Below are positions 43,314 to 52,314 of a DNA stretch of 63,917 nucleotides, one piece after another. The position numbers and the translations under genes are program-made. Below the pieces are notes generated by a model, which saw only the letters and a list, made by a program, of their open reading frames with translations, had not been told where the DNA came from and ran no database searches. The number at the start of each line of letters is the position of its first letter. Positions within the stretch are counted from its first letter, which is position 1. The DNA comes from an uncultured Clostridia bacterium (GTDB lineage Bacteria; Bacillota; Clostridia; UBA1381; UMGS1253). The DNA lies in assembly GCA_934457145.1 (NCBI GenBank), contig CAKSHP010000011.1, positions 1 through 63,917 of the forward strand. The letters are read 5' to 3'.

Positions 43314-45272
43314 ATGGACGAGAAATACAGCGAATACGAATATTTAAAGCTTTTGGCAAAATCATATCCGTCAATCAGCGCAGCGGCAACGGAAATTATA
43401 AACTTGCAGGCAATTCTTAATCTTCCGAAAGGCACAGAGCATTTTATGAGCGATCTGCACGGAGAGTATGAAGCTTTTCTGCACATTTTAAAAAATGCCT
43501 CCGGCGTTATAAAATCAAAAATCCACGATATATTTTCAACCACGCTTTCGAAAGCGGAGCGCAAAACCTTAGCCGCACTTATCTACTATCCGGAAGCAAA
43601 GCTTGCAATTATCAAGCCGAAGTGCGATAATTTAGACGATTGGTATAAAATAACGCTTTACCGTTTAATCGAGCTTTGCCGCAATATCGGCGCGAAATAC
43701 ACCCGCTCGAAAGTCCGCAAAGCGCTCCCGAAAGATTTTGTATATATTTTAGACGAACTTATACACACAAACGATTTAAGCTATGACAAACATGAATATT
43801 ACGATCAGATAATAAAAACAATTATAAAAACCGACCGTGCCGATGCGTTTATAATTGCTCTTGCAAAGCTTATCCAAAGGCTTGCAATCGACCATCTTCA
43901 TATTATAGGCGATATTTTCGACCGCGGCCCGAGAGCCGATATCATAATGGACGAACTTATGCGCTACCACAGCGTCGATATACAGTGGGGCAACCACGAT
44001 ATCGTCTGGATGGGAGCTGCCGCCGGAAGTGAGGCATGTATTGCAAATGTTGTCAGAAACAGCATAAAATATAATAATTTCGACGTTTTGGAAGACGGCT
44101 ACGGCATAAGTATACGACCGCTTACTACCTTTGCACTCGAAGCCTATAAAAACGACGACTGCGAGCTTTTTATCCCCAAAAACCTCGAAAATATCCAAAC
44201 CGGCACCTCCGATAAAATGTCGGCAAAAATTCATAAAGCAATTGCAATTATTCAGTTTAAAGTTGAGGCAGGCGTTATCATGCGCCACCCGGAATATAAA
44301 ATGAAAAACCGCACAATGCTTGATTTTATAGACTATGATGCCCACACTATTACAATAGATAACAAAACATATGAGCTTTCAGACAAAAATTTCCCGACGG
44401 TTGATAAAAACGACCCCTTTAAGCTTACCGATGCCGAGGCAGAAGTTGTAAAAAGGCTTCGCCAGTCATTTTTGCACAGCGAAAAACTTCAGGCACACGT
44501 TGGATTTTTGCTCTCGAACGGAAACATGTACAAAGCCTTTAACTCCAATCTTTTGTATCACGGCTGTGTTCCGCTTGACGAAAACGGAAACTTTGAAAAA
44601 GTTGAGCTTTTCGGCAGCGAGCTTTCGGGCAGAGCATATGTCGAAAGAGCAGAACAGGCTGTGCGCTGCGGATTTTTCGGAAGTGATGCGGAAAAAGCCA
44701 ACGGTCTCGACTTTATGTGGTATTTGTGGTGCGGAAGCAAGTCGCCGCTTTTCGGCAAAGACAAAATGACAACCTTTGAAAGATATTTTATAAACGAGCC
44801 TGCCTTGCATAAGGAAACAAAGGATAACTACTATCGCTTCGTTGAAACAAAAGAGGTGTGCGAAAATATTTTAAAAGAATTCGGCTTAGATGAAAAACAG
44901 TCGCATATAATTAACGGCCATGTCCCGGTGCAGATTAAAAAAGGCGAAAGCCCCGTCAAGGCAGACGGAAAGCTTTTGGTTATAGACGGCGGCCTGTCAA
45001 AGGCATATCAGGCAAAAACCGGTATCGCCGGTTACACGCTTATTTATAATTCATACGGACTTGTGCTTTCAGCGCACGAACCGTTTGAATCGATGACTGC
45101 TGCAATCGAGCAGGAAAAGGATATGCATTCCGACTCCGTGATACTTGAAAGCTCGTTAAAACGCAAAAAAGTTGCCGACACGGACACCGGCCGCCGCATT
45201 AAAAAGAGCATATGCGAGCTTGAACGTCTTTTATCGGCATACAGAAGCGGAATTTTAACGGACAGGCAATAA
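43314..45272 (+). CDS. fbp: Fructose-1,6-bisphosphatase class III
   Basis: Gluconeogenic phosphatase of 652 residues, the Firmicutes-type class III enzyme. It belongs to the metallophosphoesterase fold: MSDLHGEYEAF (near 44), IGDIFDRGPRAD (near 200), WGNHDIVWMG (near 225) and the late INGHVPVQ histidine. The length matches the class. GGAG lies before the ATG. The hydrolase gene follows 23 nt later and may share the transcript. Confidence 0.95.
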   Translation: MDEKYSEYEYLKLLAKSYPSISAAATEIINLQAILNLPKGTEHFMSDLHGEYEAFLHILKNASGVIKSKIHDIFSTTLSKAERKTLAALIYYPEAKLAIIKPKCDNLDDWYKITLYRLIELCRNIGAKYTRSKVRKALPKDFVYILDELIHTNDLSYDKHEYYDQIIKTIIKTDRADAFIIALAKLIQRLAIDHLHIIGDIFDRGPRADIIMDELMRYHSVDIQWGNHDIVWMGAAAGSEACIANVVRNSIKYNNFDVLEDGYGISIRPLTTFALEAYKNDDCELFIPKNLENIQTGTSDKMSAKIHKAIAIIQFKVEAGVIMRHPEYKMKNRTMLDFIDYDAHTITIDNKTYELSDKNFPTVDKNDPFKLTDAEAEVVKRLRQSFLHSEKLQAHVGFLLSNGNMYKAFNSNLLYHGCVPLDENGNFEKVELFGSELSGRAYVERAEQAVRCGFFGSDAEKANGLDFMWYLWCGSKSPLFGKDKMTTFERYFINEPALHKETKDNYYRFVETKEVCENILKEFGLDEKQSHIINGHVPVQIKKGESPVKADGKLLVIDGGLSKAYQAKTGIAGYTLIYNSYGLVLSAHEPFESMTAAIEQEKDMHSDSVILESSLKRKKVADTDTGRRIKKSICELERLLSAYRSGILTDRQ

Positions 45273-45295
45273 AACTTAAGAAAGGAAAACGAAAA

Positions 45296-46486
45296 ATGAA
45301 TTTTACAAACTTAAAAAATTACATGGATTTTCTAACGTCATGGCGAATTCCGGGAAACTCGGCATGCGTGTATTATAAAAACGAAAAGGTGTTTTCGTAT
45401 CAGTCGGGATTTTCCGATATTGAAAACAAAATAAAAATGGACGATAAGCGTCATTTTTATATATACTCATGCTCAAAGGTCACAACCGTTGCGGCTGCGC
45501 TTTCGCTTTACGAAAAGGGCATATTTTTGTTAGACGATCCGCTTTATGCTTATATTCCCGAGTTTAAAGATATGTATGTTAAAGACGAAAACGAAAATAT
45601 AGCAAAAGCAAAAAATCCGATAACCATAAGAAATCTCTTTACCATGACTGCCGGTTTTGACTATGATTTTTCCCGCCCGGCATTTGATGAGGCAAGGAAA
45701 ATAACAAACGGCAAAATGGACACGCTTAAAACAATAAAGTGTGTTGCAAAAGAACCTCTTTGCTTTAATCCGGGCGAAAAATGGAACTACAGCATAGGCC
45801 ACGACGTTCTTGCGGCATTTGTTGAGGCAGTGTCGGGGTTGAAATTTCGCGACTATGTTCGAAAAAATATTTTCGAACCGCTCGACATGAATGATTCTTA
45901 TTATCATGTAAATGAGAAAATTTTAAACAATATGGCAGAGCAGTACGTTTTTTGCGATAATGATGCAAATCAAAACAAAAACGATATCGTATCAATGCAG
46001 TGTGCGCCGTCGGGCACGGACAACGGAGGCTATGTAAAAAACAAAGGAAAAACAAATGTGCATATCTTAGGCGAAGAATACGACAGCGGCGGAGCCGGAA
46101 TAATCACAACGGCAGATGATTATGCAAAGCTTGTTTCCGCTTTGGCAAACGGCGGACTCGGCGCAAACAATAACAGAATTCTTGCCCCCGGAACCGTAGA
46201 GCTTATGCGGCAAAATCAGCTTAATGAAAATCAGGCAAAATATTTTTCGTGGGATCAGCTTAAAGGCTATGGCTACGGGCTTGGCGTGAGAACGCTTGTC
46301 GATATAGGGAAAAGCGGAAGTATTGGCAATATCGGAGAGTTTGGCTGGGGAGGTGCTGCCGGGGCAACCGTTTTGGCAGACACAAAGAAAAACATTGCGC
46401 TTTTCTATACGCATCATATGCTAAACCCCCAGGAAACATATTATCAGCCAAGGCTAAGAAACGTGCTGTATTCCTGTTTTGACTGA
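45296..46486 (+). CDS. Serine hydrolase, beta-lactamase fold
   Basis: A 396-residue protein without signal peptide. Nucleophile motif SCSK in YIYSCSKVTTV (near 61), YSIGHDVLAAF (near 165) as second motif, and FGWGGAAGATVL (near 350) as the HGG-type loop. It resembles class C beta-lactamase-related esterases such as EstB. AAAGGAAAA precedes the ATG. It is only distantly like the hydrolase at 41.7 kb, and it lacks that protein's extra C-terminal domain. Confidence 0.86.
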   Translation: MNFTNLKNYMDFLTSWRIPGNSACVYYKNEKVFSYQSGFSDIENKIKMDDKRHFYIYSCSKVTTVAAALSLYEKGIFLLDDPLYAYIPEFKDMYVKDENENIAKAKNPITIRNLFTMTAGFDYDFSRPAFDEARKITNGKMDTLKTIKCVAKEPLCFNPGEKWNYSIGHDVLAAFVEAVSGLKFRDYVRKNIFEPLDMNDSYYHVNEKILNNMAEQYVFCDNDANQNKNDIVSMQCAPSGTDNGGYVKNKGKTNVHILGEEYDSGGAGIITTADDYAKLVSALANGGLGANNNRILAPGTVELMRQNQLNENQAKYFSWDQLKGYGYGLGVRTLVDIGKSGSIGNIGEFGWGGAAGATVLADTKKNIALFYTHHMLNPQETYYQPRLRNVLYSCFD

Positions 46487-46500
46487 TACTTTAAAAAAAC

Positions 46501-46529
46501 TTGACAAATTTTGAAAAATGTGATAAAAA
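46501..46529 (+). promoter_or_regulatory. Promoter of the zinc-ribbon gene group
   Basis: TTGACA (46501-46506), 17-nt spacer, TAAAAA (46524-46529). Confidence 0.5.
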
Positions 46530-46579
46530 TAAATAGAAAAGTGTAAATAAAAAATATAAATTTTGAAAGGAAGATAAAC

Positions 46580-46966
46580 ATGGCAGAATTTTTTGACAAG
46601 ATGATTGTAGGTATTAACAAAGGAGCTTCAAATTTAAAGGAAGGCTCAAAAAATTTAATTGAAAAGGCTAATATTAACACCGCTATACATAAAGCGGAGG
46701 ACGAAAAGAAAAAGCTTGCCGAGCTTATGGGATTTAAAGCATACGAGCTTTATAAATCAGGCACGCCTCTTGCAGAGGAGCTTAGCGGTTTTTGCGCCGA
46801 AATGGAAAAAAGAGACGAGCAGATAACAAAGCAGCAGCAAAACCTTGCAGCGCTTGAAAACAAAGGTGCGTCTGCTCAGAGCGAAAGTACAAAGGTATGC
46901 TCCTGCGGATATGCAAACAGAGCAGATTCAAAGTTTTGCGCAAAATGCGGCACAAAGCTTGACTGA
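46580..46966 (+). CDS. Coiled-coil protein with C-terminal zinc ribbon
   Basis: A 128-residue soluble protein. Residues 20-95 are charged and helical, likely a coiled coil (EDEKKKLAELMGFKA, EKRDEQITKQQQNLAAL). The end is a zinc ribbon with CSCGYANRADSKFCAKCG, four Cys in two CxC/CxxC pairs. AAAGGAAG precedes the ATG. First of four neighbouring genes that all contain a zinc ribbon; a shared process is likely but unknown. Confidence 0.8.
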   Translation: MAEFFDKMIVGINKGASNLKEGSKNLIEKANINTAIHKAEDEKKKLAELMGFKAYELYKSGTPLAEELSGFCAEMEKRDEQITKQQQNLAALENKGASAQSESTKVCSCGYANRADSKFCAKCGTKLD

Positions 46967-46991
46967 TAAAAAGTATAGGGGGGAGAGGAAT

Positions 46992-48116
46992 ATGTTTTGC
47001 AATAAATGTGGCAAACCGTTAGATGATAATGCATTGTTTTGCACAAATTGCGGAAACAAAATTAAAAAACAGGCAAGTGAGCCTGTAAACGAAATTAAAA
47101 GTGAAGTAAAAAACGAAATAAAACATGAAATTAAAAACGAACCGCCGGTAACAAATGAAATAAAAAAGACGTTCGCGGCGCCCGTGACGGAGGCCGGCAG
47201 GGAAAAAGAAAGCGGGGCGGTTTATGCGCCGGCTGCAACAATGGAAAAACCGAAAGAGCCGGTAAAGCAAAATCCTGTAAATATAAAACCGGAAGATAAG
47301 AAACCGGTTTATAATGCATATGCAAAACCGCAAAGTCCGAATGCGGCATTAAAAATCAAAAAAATTATAAAAAGTCCTGTATTTTTAATTGCTGCCATAT
47401 GTATGAGCATTTGCGTTATTATGAATTTTGTTTTGTATTTTATGCCTAATGCAGTAACATCAATGTATAACTCAATTACAGAGACATTAAATGCTGTGGA
47501 TTTGCCGGAATTTGAAGAATTGCAAAAATATTTGGAGTCGGCGGGCGACCAAATTTTTCTTTTGGGAATTGCGTTGCTGATTGTGCAAACTGTGCCGTAT
47601 TTTCTTATGAATTTGGGACTTATATTGCTTAGAGCAAATATAAATAAAAAAGCAAGCACAGGCTGTATACAGGCGGGAATTATAGTAAATATAGTATATT
47701 TTGCGATTATAACAATTTTAATGGCTGTTGTTATGATTATAGGAATTGCCGCTTTGGCAGAACTTAATACTGCGGAGGCTGATGCAGGCTTGTATGCAAT
47801 GATTGCAATTGCGGTTGCGTTTGCCGTGATAGCATTTATGCGGTTTTTCTATCTGGGATTTTTGTGTTCTGCCGTCAGCAAAACGGCAAAAGCAATAAAC
47901 ACGGGCGTTCTTTCAAAGAAAGCGTCTTTATATGTAACAGTTATGCATTTTGCAACGGCTGTATTTTGCGCTGTTGCTGCATTGGCTTGTGTTGTCTGGG
48001 CATTTTTTACAGAAAACGTTTGGTTGTTTGCGGTTAATTATTTAGTTATGGCGGCGACATATGTTTTGTTCGGAATAGTGTTTGTTAAATTAAGGGAAGT
48101 TGAAAGCGTAAAATAA
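46992..48116 (+). CDS. Zinc-ribbon membrane protein
   Basis: A 374-residue protein. Residues 1-22 form a zinc ribbon (MFCNKCGKPL, FCTNCGNK). A short helical repeat follows (NEIKSEVKNEIKHEIKNE, about 32-50) and then a proline/lysine linker. From about 125 on there are five or six membrane helices. The start at 46992 has GGGGAGAGGA upstream and gives the ribbon at the N-terminus; longer readings of this frame begin inside the previous gene and are rejected. The ribbon-plus-membrane layout is shared with the next two genes. Function unknown. Confidence 0.82.
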   Translation: MFCNKCGKPLDDNALFCTNCGNKIKKQASEPVNEIKSEVKNEIKHEIKNEPPVTNEIKKTFAAPVTEAGREKESGAVYAPAATMEKPKEPVKQNPVNIKPEDKKPVYNAYAKPQSPNAALKIKKIIKSPVFLIAAICMSICVIMNFVLYFMPNAVTSMYNSITETLNAVDLPEFEELQKYLESAGDQIFLLGIALLIVQTVPYFLMNLGLILLRANINKKASTGCIQAGIIVNIVYFAIITILMAVVMIIGIAALAELNTAEADAGLYAMIAIAVAFAVIAFMRFFYLGFLCSAVSKTAKAINTGVLSKKASLYVTVMHFATAVFCAVAALACVVWAFFTENVWLFAVNYLVMAATYVLFGIVFVKLREVESVK

Positions 48117-48128
48117 TAAGGGAAAATA

Positions 48129-48167
48129 AAATTTATCACAGTATCTTTCGGTATTGTGATAAATTTT
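48129..48167 (+). terminator. Terminator before the duplicated gene pair
   Basis: AATTTATCACA pairs with TGTGATAAATT around GTATCTTTCGGTAT, followed by TTTTTG. Confidence 0.8.
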
Positions 48168-48178
48168 TGCTTTAATGA

Positions 48179-48453
48179 AAAAAGGGGAGAACTTAAATGA
48201 ACTGGAAATGCCCAAAATGCGGAAAAATAAATAACGGCGAGTGGTGCACGGCATGCGGCGCAAAAAGACCGCCGGTAAACACCGGTATGTCAAACAGTGC
48301 GCCGCGTCCCATGCCAAACCGTGCAAACGTAAAACAAAGAGCCGGAGCGGCAAAAAAGAAAAGCAGTGCGCCGGTTGTGGTCTTAGTTGTTTTGGCAGTG
48401 CTTTTGGTTTTGGGCTGCGCAGCGTTTGCGGCAAACTATTTTTTAAATAATTA
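48179..48453 (+). repeat. 275-bp direct repeat, copy 1
   Basis: Matches 49029-49303 with one difference (C at 48436, T at 49286). It covers the ribosome binding site and the first 85 codons of the two following genes. The offset is exactly 850 nt. Confidence 0.97.
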
Positions 48454-49030
48454 CGAAACAGCGCAGGAGCAGACAACTACCTCGGATAACTCCGATAAAA
48501 AAGAAAACACCAAAACCGACAAAAAAAATAAAACAAATGATGATAAAACCAAAGACGATAATAAAAATGACGAACCGGACGATGAGGACACAGAAGATGA
48601 ATCAAAAGAAGATGTAAAGAAAAACACGGTAAGTACATATGATGTTATAAAAGAAGACGTTACATGGTACGAGGCGGATAACTATGCAAAGCAGTTTGGC
48701 GGAAATCTGGTTTGTATAAATGACTCAGAAGAGTTTGAAAAGGTTTGCGCTTTGGCGCAGTCAAAGGGAATAAAGGTTTTCTGGGTCGGCGCAAAACGGG
48801 TCGCGGGTGCAGCATGGGAAAAAACCAAATGGCAGGATAACACCTATATCAACTATACAAAATGGTATCCGGGCGAACCTTCGTACACAGGCGAGGACGG
48901 AACGGAGGAAAGCTTTTTAATGGTATTTTGCGTCGACGGCACATGGTATTATAACGACGCGCAAAACGATGTCACAGCATACTACAAAGGAAAAATAGGA
49001 TATATAGTTGAAACTCAAAATCAGCAGTAA
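48197..49030 (+). CDS. Zinc ribbon, membrane anchor and C-type lectin-like domain protein
   Basis: A 277-residue protein in three parts. A cytoplasmic zinc ribbon (WKCPKCGK, EWCTACGAK, residues 4-22) is followed by a basic Pro/Asn linker, one membrane helix (58-80), and a highly charged Lys/Asp/Glu linker (88-145). Residues about 155-275 resemble a C-type lectin domain: VTWYEADNYAKQFGGNLVCI, then FWVGAKR, then WYPGEPSYTGEDGTEE and FCVDGTWYYNDA. The EPS near residue 235 sits where EPN binds sugar or Ca2+ in lectins. The outer domain would face the cell wall or surroundings. Its first 85 codons are almost identical to those of the next gene. Confidence 0.85.
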   Translation: MNWKCPKCGKINNGEWCTACGAKRPPVNTGMSNSAPRPMPNRANVKQRAGAAKKKSSAPVVVLVVLAVLLVLGCAAFAANYFLNNYETAQEQTTTSDNSDKKENTKTDKKNKTNDDKTKDDNKNDEPDDEDTEDESKEDVKKNTVSTYDVIKEDVTWYEADNYAKQFGGNLVCINDSEEFEKVCALAQSKGIKVFWVGAKRVAGAAWEKTKWQDNTYINYTKWYPGEPSYTGEDGTEESFLMVFCVDGTWYYNDAQNDVTAYYKGKIGYIVETQNQQ

Positions 49031-49303
49031 AAAGGGGAGAACTTAAATGAACTGGAAATGCCCAAAATGCGGAAAAATAAATAACGGCGAGTGGTGCACG
49101 GCATGCGGCGCAAAAAGACCGCCGGTAAACACCGGTATGTCAAACAGTGCGCCGCGTCCCATGCCAAACCGTGCAAACGTAAAACAAAGAGCCGGAGCGG
49201 CAAAAAAGAAAAGCAGTGCGCCGGTTGTGGTCTTAGTTGTTTTGGCAGTGCTTTTGGTTTTGGGCTGCGCAGCGTTTGCGGCAAATTATTTTTTAAATAA
49301 TTA
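49029..49303 (+). repeat. 275-bp direct repeat, copy 2
   Basis: Second copy of the sequence at 48179-48453; see that entry. After position 49303 the two genes have no visible similarity at the protein level apart from charged linkers. Confidence 0.97.
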
Positions 49304-49967
49304 TGATGAAAGCTACAGCGAAACCGAACAGGAGCAAACGGCGTCTGCAAAACAGCCGGACAAAAAAGAGAATGTAAAAACCGATAAAAAAAGCAAATCC
49401 GATGGTGAAACCCAAGAAGACGACAAAACAAAAGAAGACAATGAAAGCGTCAAACAAAATGAAAATGAGCCGGAAAAGGGCGATAAACAGGAAATGAAAG
49501 CATATTCGGCAAGCGAAGTTATTATATACACAAACCTTAAAAAGCAAACTGCGCCCGCCGCTTTAAATCCGGGATATTTAACATACAAAGACGATAATTT
49601 TAATTTCAAAATAGACTACCCTTCCGAATTTAAAGACAACAACATTTCCTCCGCCTCAACAAGAAAACTCTACAGCACAAAGGACGGTTCCGCCGCTTTA
49701 AGGGTGTGTGCGGCAGAAAATGAAGCAAATATAACCCCAAAACAGCTTTATGACGCATTCGTTTTAGCTTACGGCGGAAATGTCACCTATTCTCCCGTAA
49801 ACGAAACATGGTTTGCCGCAAGCTTAAACGACGGCGAAAATTATCATTATGCATACTACAGAACAGATAATAACAAAATATGCGGCTTTGAGTTTCACTT
49901 CAGCGGAAGCGAAAACCTTTCCGTTTATTCAAAGTATATAGACCACATATACGCATCATTTAAATAA
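49047..49967 (+). CDS. Zinc ribbon, membrane anchor and unidentified outer domain
   Basis: A 306-residue protein. Residues 1-86 (zinc ribbon, linker, membrane helix) equal those of the upstream gene. Then comes a longer acidic/basic linker (about 88-165) and a different outer domain (about 175-306) beginning LTYKDDNFNFKIDYPSEFK. Its strand pattern, ending with YSKYIDHIYASFK, resembles the PsbP/Mog1-like fold seen in bacterial lipoproteins, though this is a guess from pattern only. The start and ribosome binding site lie inside the repeat. It ends at a large hairpin terminator. Confidence 0.8.
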   Translation: MNWKCPKCGKINNGEWCTACGAKRPPVNTGMSNSAPRPMPNRANVKQRAGAAKKKSSAPVVVLVVLAVLLVLGCAAFAANYFLNNYDESYSETEQEQTASAKQPDKKENVKTDKKSKSDGETQEDDKTKEDNESVKQNENEPEKGDKQEMKAYSASEVIIYTNLKKQTAPAALNPGYLTYKDDNFNFKIDYPSEFKDNNISSASTRKLYSTKDGSAALRVCAAENEANITPKQLYDAFVLAYGGNVTYSPVNETWFAASLNDGENYHYAYYRTDNNKICGFEFHFSGSENLSVYSKYIDHIYASFK

Positions 49968-49973
49968 AAAAAT

Positions 49974-50031
49974 AAATCCTTCGTGAAAAATTATCGCAAA
50001 AAGATAAACTTCGCACGGAGGATTTGTTTTG
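49974..50031. terminator. Terminator between convergent genes
   Basis: AAATCCTTCGTG pairs with CACGGAGGATTT; a second stem TTATC/GATAA lies inside. T-rich on both sides, so it can end the zinc-ribbon gene and the aldo/keto reductase gene. Confidence 0.75.
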
Positions 50032-50060
50032 TATCACGTAAAAAACTTTAATGCTTATTA

Positions 50061-51053
50061 TCAGAGAGTTATTTTGTCAATCATTTCAAGCTCGTCTTTT
50101 GTAAACTGCGCGCTGTGTACCGCGCGTGCGTTTTCTTTAATTTGCTCTGAAGACGATGCCCCTATAAGCACGCTCGTAACGCTTTTTTTGGAAAGCACCC
50201 ATGAAAGCGCCATTTGCGCAAGCGTCTGGTTTCTGTTTTTTGCAATATCGTTTAGCTTTTCGATTTTCTTTAGCAAATCGTCTGTCAGATTTGATTCTTT
50301 TAAATATATTCCGCTCGTTTTTATCCGGCTGTTTTCGGGAATTCCGCCAAGGTATTTGTCTGTCAAAAGCCCCTGTGATAACGGGCTGAAAATAATAACG
50401 CCCTTCTTTTCCTTTTCGGCACATTCCAAAAGAGAATTTTTCTCAACTGTTCTGTTGAGTATCGAATATGAATTTTGGTTTATAACAAACGGACAGTTTA
50501 ACCTTTTAAAAATCTCCGCTGCCTTCTGCATGGTTTTTCCGTCGTAATTTGAAAGTCCGGCATAGAGCGCCTTGCCGCTTTTAACGGCGCTGTCAAGCGC
50601 ACCGATTGTTTCTTCAAGCGGTGTGTCGCTGTCGGGGCGGTGATGATAAAATATGTCAACATAGTCAAGCTTTAAACGCTTTAAGCTGTCGTCAAGACTT
50701 GATAAAAGATATTTTCTGCTGCCGAAATCGCCGTACGGCCCCTCCCACATGCGGTAGCCGGCTTTTGTGCTTATAATAAGCTCGTTTCTGTGAGCTGAAA
50801 AGTGGTCTTTTAAAATTTTGCCAACGTTTTCTTCTGCGCTGCCGATGTTTGGAAAACCATAGTTGTTTGCAAGATCAAAATGCGTTATTCCGCAGTCAAA
50901 CGCAGTAAAACACATTTTCTTCATGTTTTCGAAATTATCCTGCAAACCAAAATTGTGCCACATTCCGAGCGACACGGCGGGAAGCCTTAAACCGCTCTCG
51001 CCGCATTTATTATAAATCATGTTATCATATCTTTTTTCAGATGGTGTATACAT
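50061..51053 (-). CDS. Aldo/keto reductase, YghZ (L-glyceraldehyde-3-phosphate reductase) type
   Basis: A 330-residue TIM-barrel NADPH oxidoreductase. The N-terminus (YNKCGESGLRLPAVSLGMWH) is that of the YghZ group, which reduces L-glyceraldehyde 3-phosphate and methylglyoxal. Catalytic tetrad: Asp in FDLANNYG, Tyr in the same motif, Lys in ISTKAGYRM and His in IFYHHRPD. GGAGG lies 8 nt before ATG 51053, which agrees with the family start. Single gene, convergent with the zinc-ribbon group. Confidence 0.92.
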   Translation of the reverse strand: MYTPSEKRYDNMIYNKCGESGLRLPAVSLGMWHNFGLQDNFENMKKMCFTAFDCGITHFDLANNYGFPNIGSAEENVGKILKDHFSAHRNELIISTKAGYRMWEGPYGDFGSRKYLLSSLDDSLKRLKLDYVDIFYHHRPDSDTPLEETIGALDSAVKSGKALYAGLSNYDGKTMQKAAEIFKRLNCPFVINQNSYSILNRTVEKNSLLECAEKEKKGVIIFSPLSQGLLTDKYLGGIPENSRIKTSGIYLKESNLTDDLLKKIEKLNDIAKNRNQTLAQMALSWVLSKKSVTSVLIGASSSEQIKENARAVHSAQFTKDELEMIDKITL

Positions 51054-51159
51054 AAAAAAACCTCCGTTTCGCCGCTATGCACCGGCAAAATAATAACAAT
51101 TATTTTTTCTTATTCTGCATGGAAAAATGATAAGAGCTTTTTGATTGCGCGCGTTAATT

Positions 51160-52242
51160 TTATTGATTGCTTTCTTCTTCTTCTTCGCTGTTTTTTTCAG
51201 CGCACCGGCTGCCGTCTTTTAAAGCCTGGCGGATTTTTTCTTCAATCATATTTGTAAAGTCCGGATTTTGCTCCATAAACGTACGCAGATTATCTCTGCC
51301 CTGACCGAGACGTTCGCCTTCATAAGAAAACCATGAGCCGCTCTTTTTTATTATATTCATGTCAACCGCAACATCTAAAATATTTCCCTCTTTTGATATG
51401 CCTTTTCCGTAAAGTATGTCAAACTCCGCCTCTTTAAACGGGGGCGCAACTTTGTTTTTCACAACCTTTACGCGGGTTCTGTTGCCTATAACCTCGGTGC
51501 CGTTTTTAATCTGCTCCATTTTTCTTATCTCAAGTCTTACGGAAGCGTAAAACTTAAGCGCTCTGCCGCCTGTGGTCACCTCCGGATTACCATACATAAC
51601 GCCAACCTTTTCGCGCAGCTGGTTTATAAATATCGCAACCGTGTTTGACTTGCTGAGCACGCCGGCAAGCTTTCTGAGCGCCTGGCTCATCAGACGCGCA
51701 TGAAGTCCGACATGCGAATCGCCCATTTCGCCGTCTATTTCAGCTTTCGGAACGAGAGCCGCAACCGAGTCTATTACAACAACGTCAAGCGCGCCGCTGC
51801 GCACAAGCGCCTCTGCAATTTCCAGAGCCTGCTCGCCTGTGTCCGGCTGAGCAACAATTAAATTGTCTATATCAACGCCCAGATTTTTTGCATAAATCGG
51901 GTCAAGCGCATGCTCCGCGTCAATAAAAGCAACCTCGCCGCCCTTTTTTTGCGCCTCTGCAATAATATGCAGCGTAAGCGTTGTCTTACCGGAGGACTCC
52001 GGCCCGTATATTTCAACTATTCTGCCCTTAGGTATTCCGCCTATTCCGAGCGCCATATCAAGGCTCATAGAGCCTGTCGGTATCGCGTCTAAATTAAGCT
52101 TCGGCGCCGCACCCAACTTCATAACAGCGCCTTTTCCGAATTGAGTTTCAATGTTTTCCAAAGCAGACTCTAAGGCGCGCTTTTTTTCTTCTTCGCCGAT
52201 AATCTCCTGCGGCGATTCATCAATAGTTTTTTTCTTTGCCAT
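51160..52242 (-). CDS. recA: Recombinase RecA
   Basis: DNA recombination and SOS coprotease, 360 residues. Walker A GPESSGKTT (near 76), DAEHALD, Walker B VVIDSVAALVPKAE, loop 1 and loop 2 region INQLREKVGVMYGNPEVTTG. The C-terminus is acidic as usual (ends EEEEESNQ). The start is ATG 52242 with GGAGG about 8 nt upstream; TTG/ATG codons further up are outside the family start. No LexA box is evident near the start. Confidence 0.98.
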   Translation of the reverse strand: MAKKKTIDESPQEIIGEEEKKRALESALENIETQFGKGAVMKLGAAPKLNLDAIPTGSMSLDMALGIGGIPKGRIVEIYGPESSGKTTLTLHIIAEAQKKGGEVAFIDAEHALDPIYAKNLGVDIDNLIVAQPDTGEQALEIAEALVRSGALDVVVIDSVAALVPKAEIDGEMGDSHVGLHARLMSQALRKLAGVLSKSNTVAIFINQLREKVGVMYGNPEVTTGGRALKFYASVRLEIRKMEQIKNGTEVIGNRTRVKVVKNKVAPPFKEAEFDILYGKGISKEGNILDVAVDMNIIKKSGSWFSYEGERLGQGRDNLRTFMEQNPDFTNMIEEKIRQALKDGSRCAEKNSEEEEESNQ

Positions 52243-52314
52243 CCTGATAACCTCCAATAATTTTAGCAAACTGTAGTTCGATTAAAAATATTATACAACA
52301 ATATATGGATTTTG

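Noticed and set aside
48197..49030. Diversity-generating retroelement target (lectin-fold variable protein)
   Set aside because: No reverse transcriptase, template repeat or accessory gene in the window; the repeat here covers the N-terminal module, not the lectin domain.
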